From the NCBI GenBank assembly GCA_013368315.1, contig JAACJM010000285.1, positions 40,696 to 104,695 on the forward strand: 64,000 nucleotides of DNA. Reading direction: 5' to 3'. The position numbers and the translations under genes were made by a program. Position 1 is the stretch's first letter, and the number at the start of each line of letters is the position of its first letter. The DNA comes from Tetrapyrgos nigripes (lineage: Eukaryota; Basidiomycota; Agaricomycetes; Agaricales; Campanellaceae). Below the pieces are notes generated by a model. It was not told the DNA's origin, ran no database searches, and was given only the letters and a program-made list of their open reading frames with translations. This document shows, piece after piece, positions 35,798-46,579 of this stretch.

Positions 35798-36772
35798 TCA
35801 CTCTTTACCCGTCTGTTTCTCTCTCATCTCGAAGTAGGTTACTTCGTTCTCGGGCAAGTGAACCCATTGCGTGCCCACTGCCACGAAGAGTTTACCAGAC
35901 GGGTCGATGAACTTATTCATCGGTACTGGCTTTTCGTTGGGTGCAAGAGACCGGGACATGAAATAACTGTGCGCAAGATGAAGATGGAAAGTCATATGGG
36001 AGTGGAAAGGTATAGGGAAATGGAAAGGCAAAGGGAACGAAGGCATCTCGGGAATGAGTGTTGTGGTAACAGGCAGATATCACATACAAGTCGTACCGGT
36101 TGGAAAGGTTGATAACCGTGTGTCCCTCTACGGTGTTTATGATGGGGATTGTGGGTGTGACGTCTCGAGAGACATTTTCAGACAGAAACTGGTGTAACTC
36201 ACGGACCCCATCGATGGCGTCCTCAAACAACTTGCTACCAAAACCACACAGCTGTACGCTCTGTCGGAGGTGGGACACATTTGGGCCTTTCACTGAATTG
36301 CTGTTGGTGTCATGTCGGGTGCGTTTGTTTTCCATCCTGATCGTAAATCGATTATTAGGTCTTAGCATTGCATGTAGGGTTTGCAAGTTGAGCTGCCGTA
36401 CCTGTATTCTTGGAAGGGCGGCAAGTCATTACTCATCAGTATGCCTTGCATGCACACGGTCACCTCAGTTGTCTCTCCCTCTTTCACGATCCTGAAAGCG
36501 GATGGAATACCGCCCTTGACTGTGTCGAGGTCATCTCGCCATCCGATAAGCTGTTGGCATGAAACGACACGAGATCAACGCGAAGATCATGTACTATAGT
36601 TAAGCTCCTCACCTTGGTGAAACCAGCCAACTGGAATTTGGTGTGATCAGAGGACCTTCTTTCTTTGCACATCTCGTCGAGTCTGTTGACTAACAGATGC
36701 CGGTTTAGCAGTGTAGGGAACCTCAGTTGGTGAATTACCTGCGGCTTCGAGGTCGTAGTTGAACGGTAGCAT
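35798..36772 (-). CDS. Orphan five-exon gene, 225 aa
   Basis: Exons on the minus strand: 36772-36739, 36689-36613, 36550-36402, 36336-36088 and 35966-35798. They add to 678 nt, all introns have GT/AG borders, and every junction keeps phase, so the gene appears intact. The protein begins MLPFNYDLEAAVNRLDEMCK and contains GFTKLIGWRDDLDTVKGGIP, VSHLRQSVQLCGFGSKLFED and FIDPSGKLFVAVGTQWVHLP. It ends YFEMREKQTGKE. There is no signal peptide or membrane helix and it is probably soluble. I do not recognise the family; the DPSGxLxxVGxxxVHxxENxVxYFE pattern resembles short uncharacterised Agaricomycete proteins. The contrast with the decayed genes to its left is clear. Confidence 0.7.
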
Positions 36773-37548
36773 TATGAGGCAGCCTGCCGTACAGAGGGGG
36801 TGCAGGGAAGTGTATCAATTAATTCAGCGAGATGTCGGGTTTTGTAAGGTGAAGTCATATTTCAAGTCAGCTGTAATTTATAATCTGATTGTCGTAGTGG
36901 CTGTCACGATCGCTCGTCTTACTTGTAATCAGACCGAGTATAATATTATATGCGGACTATCGGATGAGGTGTGTCCACAATAACTGGATGTCTGCGGTAT
37001 GAATTCGAATGCGTTGTCAATTTTACCCTATACATAGGGGTGCTCATGTAGATCGTTCTTGGACACTTGTTCTCATGACCCTGTTAACTCCAGCAGCCTC
37101 CCTACCTCCGAAAGCTAGGCCCTCGGCCTTGAATCATTGGCATTACTAGCGCTCGAATTTCCTCGCTCAGTTGTGGAACCTAGTACTGATACGGTGCACG
37201 TTGTTTACAGCTTATCAGCTGTACGCTAGAACTCATTTGGGACGTTCGATGCACCACACTTGGAGTTGGCTGTCCCATATGAGAAGACCTTCGGGTCTCC
37301 CATTTCATCTTTCAGCATCAAGTCGGTTTCTCCTTTTCCTTTTTTTATTATTATTATTTTATTTTATTTTATTTTATTTTTTGTTGTTTTCAACTTCGTT
37401 ATCATTTTCACATGCGTATTTTATGTTTGCATCCATCGGTCACAGAGACATTGGGGAAGTATGAAAAAAGGGCGAAATAAAAGGGCAGAATACGGATTCG
37501 CAACAGCTGCAACGAATCGGACGAAGATAATTTCTGACGTCCTTAATT
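36773..37548. other. Spacer with a TTTTA microsatellite
   Basis: No supportable gene. A (TTTTA)n stretch with TTA triplets lies at about 37346-37380. Confidence 0.5.
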
Positions 37549-37662
37549 GCCTTCTCTAACTTCCTGTACTTGCCTTCTCTAACTTCCTGTACTTGCCTTC
37601 TCTAACTTCCTGTACTTGCCTTCTCTAACTTCCTGTACTTGCCTTCTCTAACTTCCTGTACC
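37549..37662. repeat. 23-bp tandem repeat, five copies
   Basis: The unit GCCTTCTCTAACTTCCTGTACTT starts at 37549, 37572, 37595, 37618 and 37641, essentially identical. It lies about 180 bp upstream of the start of the next gene and could fall in its promoter. Confidence 0.9.
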
Positions 37663-37843
37663 TGTGTCCGTCTGTGGAATTCCCATATTTCGACCCGTGT
37701 TTACCCGATGAGATTCTGTCCAGAGGATTTTACTACGACTTTACTATTACTTATAAGTTGGTTCCCCATCGGTTGGTCCCATACCTTTGCCACACTCCCC
37801 TGCTTTCTCAAAACTCTTGCCTTCAGTCAAGTTTGCCTCTTCG

Positions 37844-40800
37844 ATGTCTGCTAAACGAACCCGAACCAAACGAGCCGCCTCGAACTCGTAAGTCTCAGTC
37901 TAACAGTTGACCAGAGTCAGGCTAAAATTCATTTGCTAACTACCTCGATTGTCCGGTAACAGGTTCAGCCCACCCATTTCCCCCACGAAAAAGGGTCGAA
38001 ACGACGCAGCAGTCACCGATCCACCGCCCAAATACGGTGAGGTCGACGATGGTTCATCTGATATTCCATCCAGCACCCCTGCTCGTCCAGTGTCTCCCGT
38101 GCTTTCATACGCTACTGTCGCTAGCATGAACAGTGGCAAGCGCTCTTCTTCACCTCTCTCGGACATGTAAATCGTGATCTTGTACCCAAAGGTTTGAATT
38201 ACACTAACACGTTGCTTTTAGAAGCTATGTTGGAGTCGAGGCCCGGTGTGCGACCCCTGTGTCCGCATCGGACACCAAGGGCAATGAGTGGGTACTTCCA
38301 AACTTACTGCTAACCTCCCATTGACGAGCATACTTTGCCAGTGCGACATATACCACTGTAGACGCTTCTGGTGATGACGCCACCAGCAGCTTTAGCGAGA
38401 ACGTGTCCCAGCTGCGAAGGTCAGGAAGACAGTCAGTCTATGCGCTTCTTTCCCCTGTCGAATTTTTTTTTTCTGATGTTGTTCGTCATCTGATAGACCA
38501 AAGCCTAGTGCCAAGAAGATTGAGTATGACGATCAAGTCAGTGAAACCGGCGCTGACAGCGACGCAGGAGAGGCGGGAAGAGACAAGGAAGGGGTCAATA
38601 ATTCGCTTTTGTGGGTATTTTATCGTCTTGGTTTTCTCCTCTCTCCTCTCGTTTTGTTGTCTTGGTTCTGTCCCTTTACTTTGTTGTCTCGGTTCTGTCC
38701 CTTTACTTTGTTGTCTCGGTTCTGTCCCTTTACTTTGTTGTCTTCGACCATCCCCTTCATTCTATTCGTATCTTTCTCTTTCACCTTCCCTCTTCTTCTA
38801 TATCTGTATGTATGTTACTGACACCCAATCTCCTTTGTCCGCACAGTTCTGACGACGATGAAGACGTCAGCCGACCATCAAAAACAGATGTTGGAACTCT
38901 CTCGAAGTCCATCAGAGCAAACGGCTCTTCTTCGTTCGCGAAACCTTCCAAATCTATCAGGTCAGCTGCAAAGCCTGCTTCCAAGGTTCAAGGAACATCT
39001 GCGACGCCAACCAAGACCGTCACTGGATCGTCTGACAAGCTCTCAGCCAAAAAAACCAAGGCCACTTCGTCTAAACTCCCTGGTGACACCGAGCCGACGA
39101 AACTCAAGACCCGTCCCAAGCCCCGTCCCAACTACAGAGCATCCAAGGCTGCTGAACCGGTTAGAGATCCTGTCGACATATTAGAGTGAGTAGCGATACT
39201 ATGTTGCTGAATGTAACAACTCATTTGTTGAGCAGACTGAGCAGTGGATCTGAATCCGACTTCCCTGCTGTCGAAGATATCACCAGAGATCTGAAAACCT
39301 CCCTCAAACCTTCCAGTAAACGACGAAGTCCCTCTATTTCAGCTAGAACGCCCAGGTATGTTGTTTATTTTCCATTGTCTACCACTAGCTAACTGTGTCC
39401 TACCACAAAAAAAAAGTCCATCGAAGTCGGTACAAACACCCAGGTGAGTTGTATTTCCCATTGTATATCACTAGCTGACTGCGCCTACCTGATGTCACGT
39501 TTCATGCAGCCGTTCGAGCCCACAGAAGACTCTTACTGGTCCCAAGTCCCCTGTCAAGGTGAAGAGTGAAGACGAATGCACTTTGGCTTTGTCGGATTCC
39601 GACGATAACGATAGCGAAGCGGGAGCTAAGCTGGTTGCTGCTCAGTTTTCTGGGTCTGACGATGAGGCTGCAGACCCAGCTGCCGATGGTGGGGTTTCCG
39701 ATGACAAAGGTCAAGCTTCCGGGGGCAAAACCCAGTAAGTTCTGACGTCTTTAATATCGAGCTCGTGGGTCTGAACCGTTTCATAGGGTGGACGAAAGTG
39801 TACTTGATATAGAGTCTACATTGGAGTACTTTGATAGTGAGGCCAGTCCTAAACATCAGTCTTTCATGACACAGCTGTATGATCTGCACAGGCAGCATAC
39901 AGGAAGGTCAGTCGGCTTCCCTCCTATGCCATTATATCTGTTCTCATGCCTTGTTCTGCCGACTTCCCAGACTTCTACATGCTCAGGCATTTCCGTATCC
40001 ACCTAAAACAGCTAACATGACCGTCCCCTTTGATCCTCGTCCCACAGACCTAGTGGCCATGCTCAAATATTGCCGACCGCCTACGGTAGAGTAAGTGGCC
40101 GTTTGATGTGAGAATTGAAGATGTTAACATAGCCCCCTTCTGGCAGTGTGCTGCTTCACAATGCATCGTTCAGGTCGTACATGAACATCATGTCTCTTAG
40201 CCGTGCAGACCATTCCCTCATCAAGCACGACGACACAGGTAGAGTCTCCATTCCTTCCCTGCCCGGTTCTCCAGTTCCAGTCTACGTGATCATGGGTCGC
40301 GTTGAGGAGTGCTCGCTGGCTGAACCGGTCGTAACATGGACCGACAAAAAGACTGGACGACAAGACCTTGTCCGTCAGTTGATATTGTCTCCGTTTGTTC
40401 ACGACTGGGTGTATCACCAGGCGCACTTGGGAACGGTCATGGGAAGCAACTGGTTCTACCTGTCTCTGACTTCTTCTGGGTGTTTTGCTTTTAAGATCAA
40501 GCCTAAAGGTGCGTCCCTTTTTTCTTTTTTTTTTTATGATTTCGATATGCGTCCTGAAGCTTCAGCATTTAGTCCAGTCGACACCTGCTTCTCCTAAAAA
40601 GCCACAATCGCCTTTCGCGTCCAAGAAGTTCAGTTTCTCGCCATCCAAGCCTGGGGCCTCGAACTTTCCTGCTTCCAAGTCCGGTGCCTTTCCTGCTTCC
40701 CCGTTCAAATCGTCCAAGTCCAGTTCAGGTGGTCCAGGTGGTCCCAAGAACCGCGCATTGGAACTTCCCACCTCCATCGACTTCAACCAAACGGGTCAGT

Positions 40801-41286
40801 CAGGGCTTTCAGACTTCGATGGAAGGATGCTGAAATATGTTCGTTCCCTGTTTCACAGTGCCTATATATGACGGGAGGGCCAACACCAGTTGGCCACTGG
40901 GTTTCCGGTCAACTCCTGAAGATTGGGAGCGCCTTAGAGAAGGCACTTTACCCAAGTATCATACGTCTTCATCCAGGACTGACGTGTTAAAAGGTGAGGC
41001 ATTTTAACTATGTTGCATGTCCCGGTCCATAACTGACCCATTTAAAGGTAATGTCGAGCCAGAGTCCATAGTGCTGGTCGGTACTCGCCTGAATCACTAC
41101 TCTGGTTTGGACAGAGAGAACGGCGGCATATCGACTGGCTTCTCGATATTATTTGTGGTGGTGTTGTCGCGTGGTAAGACACAGGCGGAGATGGATAAGG
41201 CGGATAGCGCGAGGAAGTACACTGGTGGTGAATCTAAAGTTGAGTCTTCCAACCGCAAGGGCAAAAAGAAGATGCATGAGGCTTGA
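37844..41286 (+). CDS. Orphan many-exon gene with disordered Ser/Lys-rich N-terminus
   Basis: Start ATG at 37844 (MSAKRTRTKRAASNS). Successive short exons join in phase: FSPPISPTKKGRNDAAV, SYVGVEARCATPVSASDTKG, DATYTTVDASGDDATSSFSE and KPSAKKIEYDDQVSETGADS. These are followed by a long basic exon (about 38848-39185; SKSIRANGSSSFAKPSKSIR), acidic Ser exons, and a more compact C-terminal part. That part contains FDPRPTDLVAMLKYCRPPTV, LLHNASFRSYMNIMSLSRAD, PVYVIMGRVEECSLAEPVVT and YDGRANTSWPLGFRSTPEDW, with PESIVLVGTRLNHYS near the end. It stops at 41286. The N-terminal half looks disordered and possibly nuclear; the C-terminal half looks folded. There is no known domain and no lesion seen. The pattern YDGR...xxFRxTxEDW...VxVGTxxNxY recalls other uncharacterised Agaricomycete proteins. 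Confidence 0.6.
38653..38748. repeat. 27-bp tandem repeat, about 3.5 copies, in an intron
   Basis: The unit TTTGTTGTCTCGGTTCTGTC plus CCTTTAC starts at 38653, 38680, 38707 and partly at 38734. It lies inside an intron of the orphan gene 37844-41286. Confidence 0.85.
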
Positions 41287-41482
41287 TATTGGTTTGGTGA
41301 TGTGATGTGACATGATGGTGGCTTCCTGTTGCCCTCCTGCTGTGCTTCCTGTTGTCGCCTTATTATCGTTGTATCTTTTGTAGATCTTGTAAATTTCTCG
41401 TATATATATCTGTGTGGTGTAGTATCTCCCATCCATGGAAACGGTTGTAAGAAATACGGTTCAAGACGGCCACGGAAACGCT

Positions 41483-41530
41483 GTAGCCGTACCCTATAAA
41501 CTCCTTCTCAACTTGAGACGGTACGGCTAC
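41483..41530. repeat. 11-bp perfect inverted repeat
   Basis: GTAGCCGTACC at 41483-41493 is the exact reverse complement of GGTACGGCTAC at 41520-41530, with a 26-bp loop. Another imperfect ACCGT/ACGGT inversion follows at about 41540-41562. The sequence lies between convergent 3' ends (41286 and 41606). Confidence 0.6.
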
Positions 41531-41605
41531 CATATTTAACGACCGTGTTACGGCTATACGGTCTTATTTTTTCGGTAAATCTCGTATTTCAAGGAATAGA
41601 TAGAA

Positions 41606-42129
41606 TTAGTGATACCTAAGATAGTATCTGAAAAGGCAATGATAACGATGAAATTGAAAGAGTTGGCTGAGGCAAAGGGAGGGCAAGAAGAATAGGACTT
41701 TGGACAGTAAGTGAGAAAATAAGTTTGCGGCTTAAAGAAAAGAGAATTACTCACCGCATGTGAAAGAGAACACTGTAAAGTAAGTGTAGAGGGCAGCAAT
41801 GGCATATGGCAAGCTGTATCTCTGTGACGGTGTTTCACAGAACACCCTGAGAATGGAAGATAAGGAGGTATAAGATAGTACGAGGAACGTAGCAAGAGGC
41901 CACAGCAAGACAAACAACAACTGAGTAAACCAACGGAAGGGACCCAGCGATTGATATGCTAACGCGCGAGGGTTACCAATGTAGACCACAGCTAGACCTT
42001 GAGCTGAACGGAAGATATAAGTAAAACATCAAATAAATATGGGAAGGTCGAAGACGGACCTGGAGCAGATTGCAGGTGGACACCACCAATGTTGTTGTCT
42101 TTCTTCCACTTGCCCCAGTCAAAAAGCAT
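41606..42129 (-). CDS. Small membrane protein, about 136 aa, orphan
   Basis: Proposed exons are 42129-42060, 42003-41755 and 41697-41606, with GT/AG borders and consistent phase. The protein starts MLFDWGKWKKDNNIGGVHLQ, then QGLAVVYIGNPRALAYQSLG. Three hydrophobic stretches follow (FRWFTQLLFVLLWPLATFLV, SLPYAIAALYTYFTVFSFTC, and a short C-terminal one). It is probably a membrane protein of unknown role. The first two exons look convincing. The third has a weaker composition, and the gene may instead end elsewhere. Confidence 0.45.
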
Positions 42130-42561
42130 GTTTCGAGAGGAAGGAATTTTGTTTTAGGGAGAATTGAACTTCCGAGCCTTTTAAGCATTTGGAACTGAGT
42201 CTCAGATCTAGATGATGAGCTCGAAAAGTCAAGGAAAATACTTAGAAATATGGCTGTGGATAATAGCATGGCTGAGCTCCAACACAGTAAATTGTTTCAA
42301 ACGGAACTGGATACTTCCTATATACTTGTACAGCAACAAGTAAGGGACAAGACGGACTAACTAATCGGCAGAAAATTTTGAGGGTACTGAAAAGAACTGA
42401 GTGAGTGGCAGATAGACGGTTTCGTAGATCATTAGTGAAGCTAATAGTTTGCAGCAATAGATTTTTGGGTGACCTGAGTGGATATCTAAGGAACGGGGAC
42501 TGGGCAAAAGGCGTCCGAAAAATGCTGCTGGTGGTAGCTGGCAGTTACGAGGCCCTTTTAA
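42130..42561. other. Spacer upstream of the LINE
   Basis: No gene recognised. A short palindromic stretch GAGGCCCTTTTAAGGGTCTC sits at about 42549-42568, right at the 5' edge of the reverse transcriptase reading frame, and may mark the truncation or insertion point. Confidence 0.4.
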
Positions 42562-45500
42562 GGGTCTCGTTCTTATAACACGCGTTTGCAGCGGTGGCTA
42601 TGCCAAGTCGGTATACCGGCATTTCCTGCCAGTGACGACTCCCTTTCCATTTTTCAACACCTCGTTAACTATATCCTCCACAACTCTCATGCCCCTTCTT
42701 GCACCAAACCATCCACCCTCTCCATATTTCACAAACGCGGTTCACGTACTTTGCTTCGTAACTGTCGTGGGGTCACTTTCTCGAACTACATCCTTAATCA
42801 TATTGGCGCCTGGGAAAACTTCCACCTTGTTCCTTATTGCGCTAAACACAACATCATCCCGCCAACTCAGATAGCCTCACAGCCAGGAGTGCAGGGCCGA
42901 GATCTCCTTTCCTTCCTCGCTCACCTACAAACTTGGGCTGTTCGTAATAAGCAGTCTCTCTATGTCCTTCAGCGAGACCAGCAGAAGGGTTTTGATATGT
43001 TGGAACCTGAGGGCTTCTATGATGCACTTCGTGCCTATGGCTTACCCCAGTCTCTTATTGACCTCGACATATCCTTCCAGTCCAACGTTCCTTACTCCAT
43101 CCTTTCTGCCTATGGTTTGACAGACCCTTTCATCGTCAATGGTGTAACCAAACAAGGAGGGCCTCTATCTCCGCTCAAGTCATGCTTAATGACTAGTCTT
43201 GGTCACTATTGGCTCAACGATCTTCTTCGCAACGACCCTGGTGCCCTAGTCATTTCCACCGCAAACTGCCGCAACCGTTGCTTCCATACACCCATCGACA
43301 ACGTTACCTTTCTGGTTCACATGGTGGAAGCAATGGATGACTCCCTCCTCCTCGCTACTCGACTGTCCACCACTCGCCATGCCTGTTTGGCAATGGAGCG
43401 TCTGCAGTCATGTTATGGAGCTAAGACGTGTTGGCCAAAATCTTGCATGTACTTTCTTAACGTCATTGGTCCCATTCCTCAAACTATCACGATGCCTACA
43501 GTCTCCCCTGAAAACCCGTTTGATGAGTGCTTGGTTCCTTTAGCTACGGTTCCTGTTTCTTCTGATTGTATTCATTTCCTTCGCACTGACGTTGATCGTC
43601 CCAAAGCGCAGTATTTCTTTCTTCGTGACCTTATTATAGACTTTCAGTTACCTTTATTGTCGAAACAACTTCCTCTTACAGCTATTCGTTGTATTCTTTC
43701 TCAATGCCTGATTTCTAAAATTCGTCCTCGTCTTTCTTATCAACCTATTTCTCATGCTGATGCTGTGCATCTTGATGTTTTAATTGCTTCAAAAGTTCAT
43801 CATTATTTTGGTTATCCTTTTCATCCCTCTTCAACTTTGTTGTCTTTACCAGTTTCTCACTTTGGCTTTGACTTCCCTTCCATTGCTGAGCTCAACCTTG
43901 ACTCTGCAGTGAGAGGACTTTTACGTGATTTAAATCATCATGTCCCAGTTTTCCGACAGATGGCCCGCATTACTCTTGCAGATTGGTCCTGTTCCTTAAA
44001 CTGCTGTCTACATCCTTTCGTCTATGATTCTTTACATCGTTCATTTTTACCTTTCACTTTCTCATCTCATCGAAAACTTCCTTTCGTGTGGGTCCTTGCT
44101 CACGATCACTTGCAAAAGCTTGATATCTCTCTCCATTCAATGGACCAATCTCATGTTTTCCTCGGAGATGTTTCTTTGCAACATTGCGTCAATGTGCTTC
44201 GCCATTCGCGTTCATTTTCGTCTGTTCATGCTCTTCCCAATTTCCGACAAATTTCAGAGTTGTGTAACTTCAATCTTGACAAGCTTTCTGACTTTTCTTC
44301 TTGGACTTCCTTTCCCTCACCACACTTGCAGTTGTCCCTCCCTTCTTCTCGTCGTTTCCCATCCAATTTTCTCTTCATGACATGGTATCCCTTGTTATTA
44401 GTGTTACATAACCTTTCATTATTGTCTTTGGTTCATGGTGATTCTTCCCTAGCTTTACCTCGTGATATTCATCAGACGACGGCGGAGTCTTCTTTTCTAC
44501 AAATGGTTACAGTGCCTTCATTTCTTTCGCGACGACATTGTGACTTTCCTTCTTCTACTGTCGCAGCTGATGCTTCTTTGATTCCTCCTTCACCAAATGT
44601 TTTACAACATCGTTCTATTACCTTTGCTGCCCTTCATGATTCCCATTCTTATGTAGCTTCTGTTCAGACTTCTCGCTTGTTTTCAAACATTCTTCATGGT
44701 GAACTTTATGCTCTTATTCTTGCTACTTTGCTCTACAAAAAGCATCCCACTTCTCCTAACCTTACTTTGTTGTCTGATCATTTAAATGCTGTTCGTTTTC
44801 TTTCAAATGCTCTTTCTCATTCTCCATCTGCAACAGTATGGGCTGCTTTACCAGCTTCTTCACTATATCGTTGGTTATATTCTCTTTTGATTTCACTACC
44901 AAATAGCCCTACTATATCTCATGTTCGAGCCCATACTTCTCAATTGGATATCCCATCGCAAGCTAATGCTTTAGTGGACCGTCATGCCTCTCTTGCACAA
45001 CAGCTCTCTACCCCTTCCCCATATGCTCCGCTGCCGACTTTCGCTATGGCTGATTATGTCCTTTACCACTCTTCCTTCGGGTATATTGAATCTGGCATAC
45101 CCGAGGTCCTAAAATCTCTCTACAGGCAGGTAGTCGTTGATCCCCTATCCTTCTCACCTGCTGCGCGTATGATGCGCTCATTATATGATCCCCACCCGCC
45201 ACCATCTCACCCTTATTTGCGTGCCTCGTCAGCGTACTCTGCGTCCATCCAACTTTACCTCCGGTCAGGCCAATTACCCACCAGGCAAATCACCGCTCTC
45301 CGGCTACATGAGAAGTCGTCGTTGTGCCGTTTCGGGTGTTGCACGGTTGAATCACCACATCATCTGTTTGTGCAATGCACACACTTTAACCGTATTCGCG
45401 CCCATTATACTGCTCGGGCACTAGAGTCCTTACAGACTCATGCTCAATCTATGGGTATTCCACGTCATTGGCATGAAAATCTTCATCGTGTTGCTAATGT

Positions 45501-45831
45501 ACTCTTTTACGACCACTCTTTGTGGCCATTGTCGTCTTCTCGTTACTATTTCGGCCTTCTCCCAGAGATACAACCTCATATTCCCCTTGTACCTTCTTGG
45601 TCTACGCTCGCACGCGAACGCTTCATTACTCGACTCAGCAATTCATGGCATTACTTGGCTATTCAGTTGGCAGCTCGCATTTGGGGTTATGTTCAGAGGC
45701 TTCGTGCTTATAAGGTATCTTCGTCTTCTCCTCGGTCTGCAAGGGTTAAATGCCTGCGGAAGTCGTTACCATCTCATTTGCATCATTTGATTTCTACCTT
45801 TTCAGATACAGATCCTCCCGCTTTGTTATAA
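42562..45831 (+). mobile_element. 5'-truncated LINE-type retrotransposon: reverse transcriptase and RNase H
   Basis: One uninterrupted frame of nearly 1,090 codons, opening after a TAA at 42559. Residue numbers are counted from 42586. RT motif A is LQRDQQKGFD (about 128-137), motif B is TKQGGPLSP (188-196) and motif C is AMDDS (249-253), where YADD/FADD is usual. An RNase H domain follows with ADAS (D about 663), HGELYAL (E about 706), LSDH (D about 730) and VDRHAS (D about 797). A Cys/His motif CRFGCCTVESPHHLFVQC lies near 915-932. Reverse transcription at the nick is the family role. The endonuclease and first ORF expected upstream are missing, so it is 5'-truncated, yet there is no internal stop. 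There is no clear poly-A tail. Synonymous codon choice shifts strongly inside the frame. Confidence 0.85.
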
Positions 45832-46579
45832 GTACTTTATATTTTCGGTTTCGTTTTCGGTTTCGTTTTCATTAAACTATGAGCTATCGAGGTAGATGTT
45901 TGTCAATATTTACCTGAGCTGTTTGTAGCGTAGATAGCCAATTTCATCATTTTTCATTTTGCCAGACGCAGTCCAGACTTCGGCTTCGGCATCGCCTATC
46001 CGATGCTGTGCACGTCGCTATGCTCGCCGCCATACTTTTGGCTTCTCTTTGTAAAAGTAGCAATAGTTTTTGTTGATACCAGGGCCTTGCCACGTGAAGT
46101 GGTGGCCCACAAGCTCTTCATCGTGTCATGGCCACGTGGAAAAACTCATCCTGGATTTCATACGGTACGGCGTCGTAACCGTACATACTGTCCGTTTCCC
46201 CGTATATACGGCGAGGGTGGGCAGCCCTAAGGATAACTGCCAAAATTGAGATTCAGCTCGTCATACCCTTCCGGTCAGACACACCTGCAGACGACAACGA
46301 CAGTCTGACGGTCTGACGGTCAGACGACACACCCGCTGGTCACATTATCTGATGCCTTATGTGGGTGCAAATGTCGATATATAAGGAAACTGTCTTGTTG
46401 GCCTGTAAGTATCTGTAATTCTTTTGGAATGCGTGCGTCATCCCGTTCACTTCGATATCTCGCCAGAGCGAACGTTGAACTCCTATTGTCTGCTGGTATT
46501 TTTTACGTGACTTGCCTGCTGCCCGTTTCATAGGCGTCAAAATCGTCTCAAGGTCACGCATGGGAATGGCCTTCTATTC
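45832..46579. other. Spacer with short palindromes
   Basis: No gene recognised. CCGTATATACGG (about 46199-46210) is a perfect 12-bp palindrome. GTCTGACGGTCTGACGGTCA near 46303 is a short direct/inverted repeat cluster. The first coding exon of the next gene must lie in or near the right end. Confidence 0.45.

Noticed and set aside
37549..37662. CRISPR-like array
   Set aside because: Units are directly adjacent with no spacers and the genome is eukaryotic.
42150..42240. tRNA-like B-box (AGTTCAATTCTCC) on the minus strand
   Set aside because: No pairing acceptor or anticodon stem could be found within the needed distance.
46340..46561. 73-codon minus-strand frame upstream of the ten-exon gene
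   Set aside because: No intron partners and no recognisable motif; the region more likely holds the plus-strand gene's first exon or 5' UTR.
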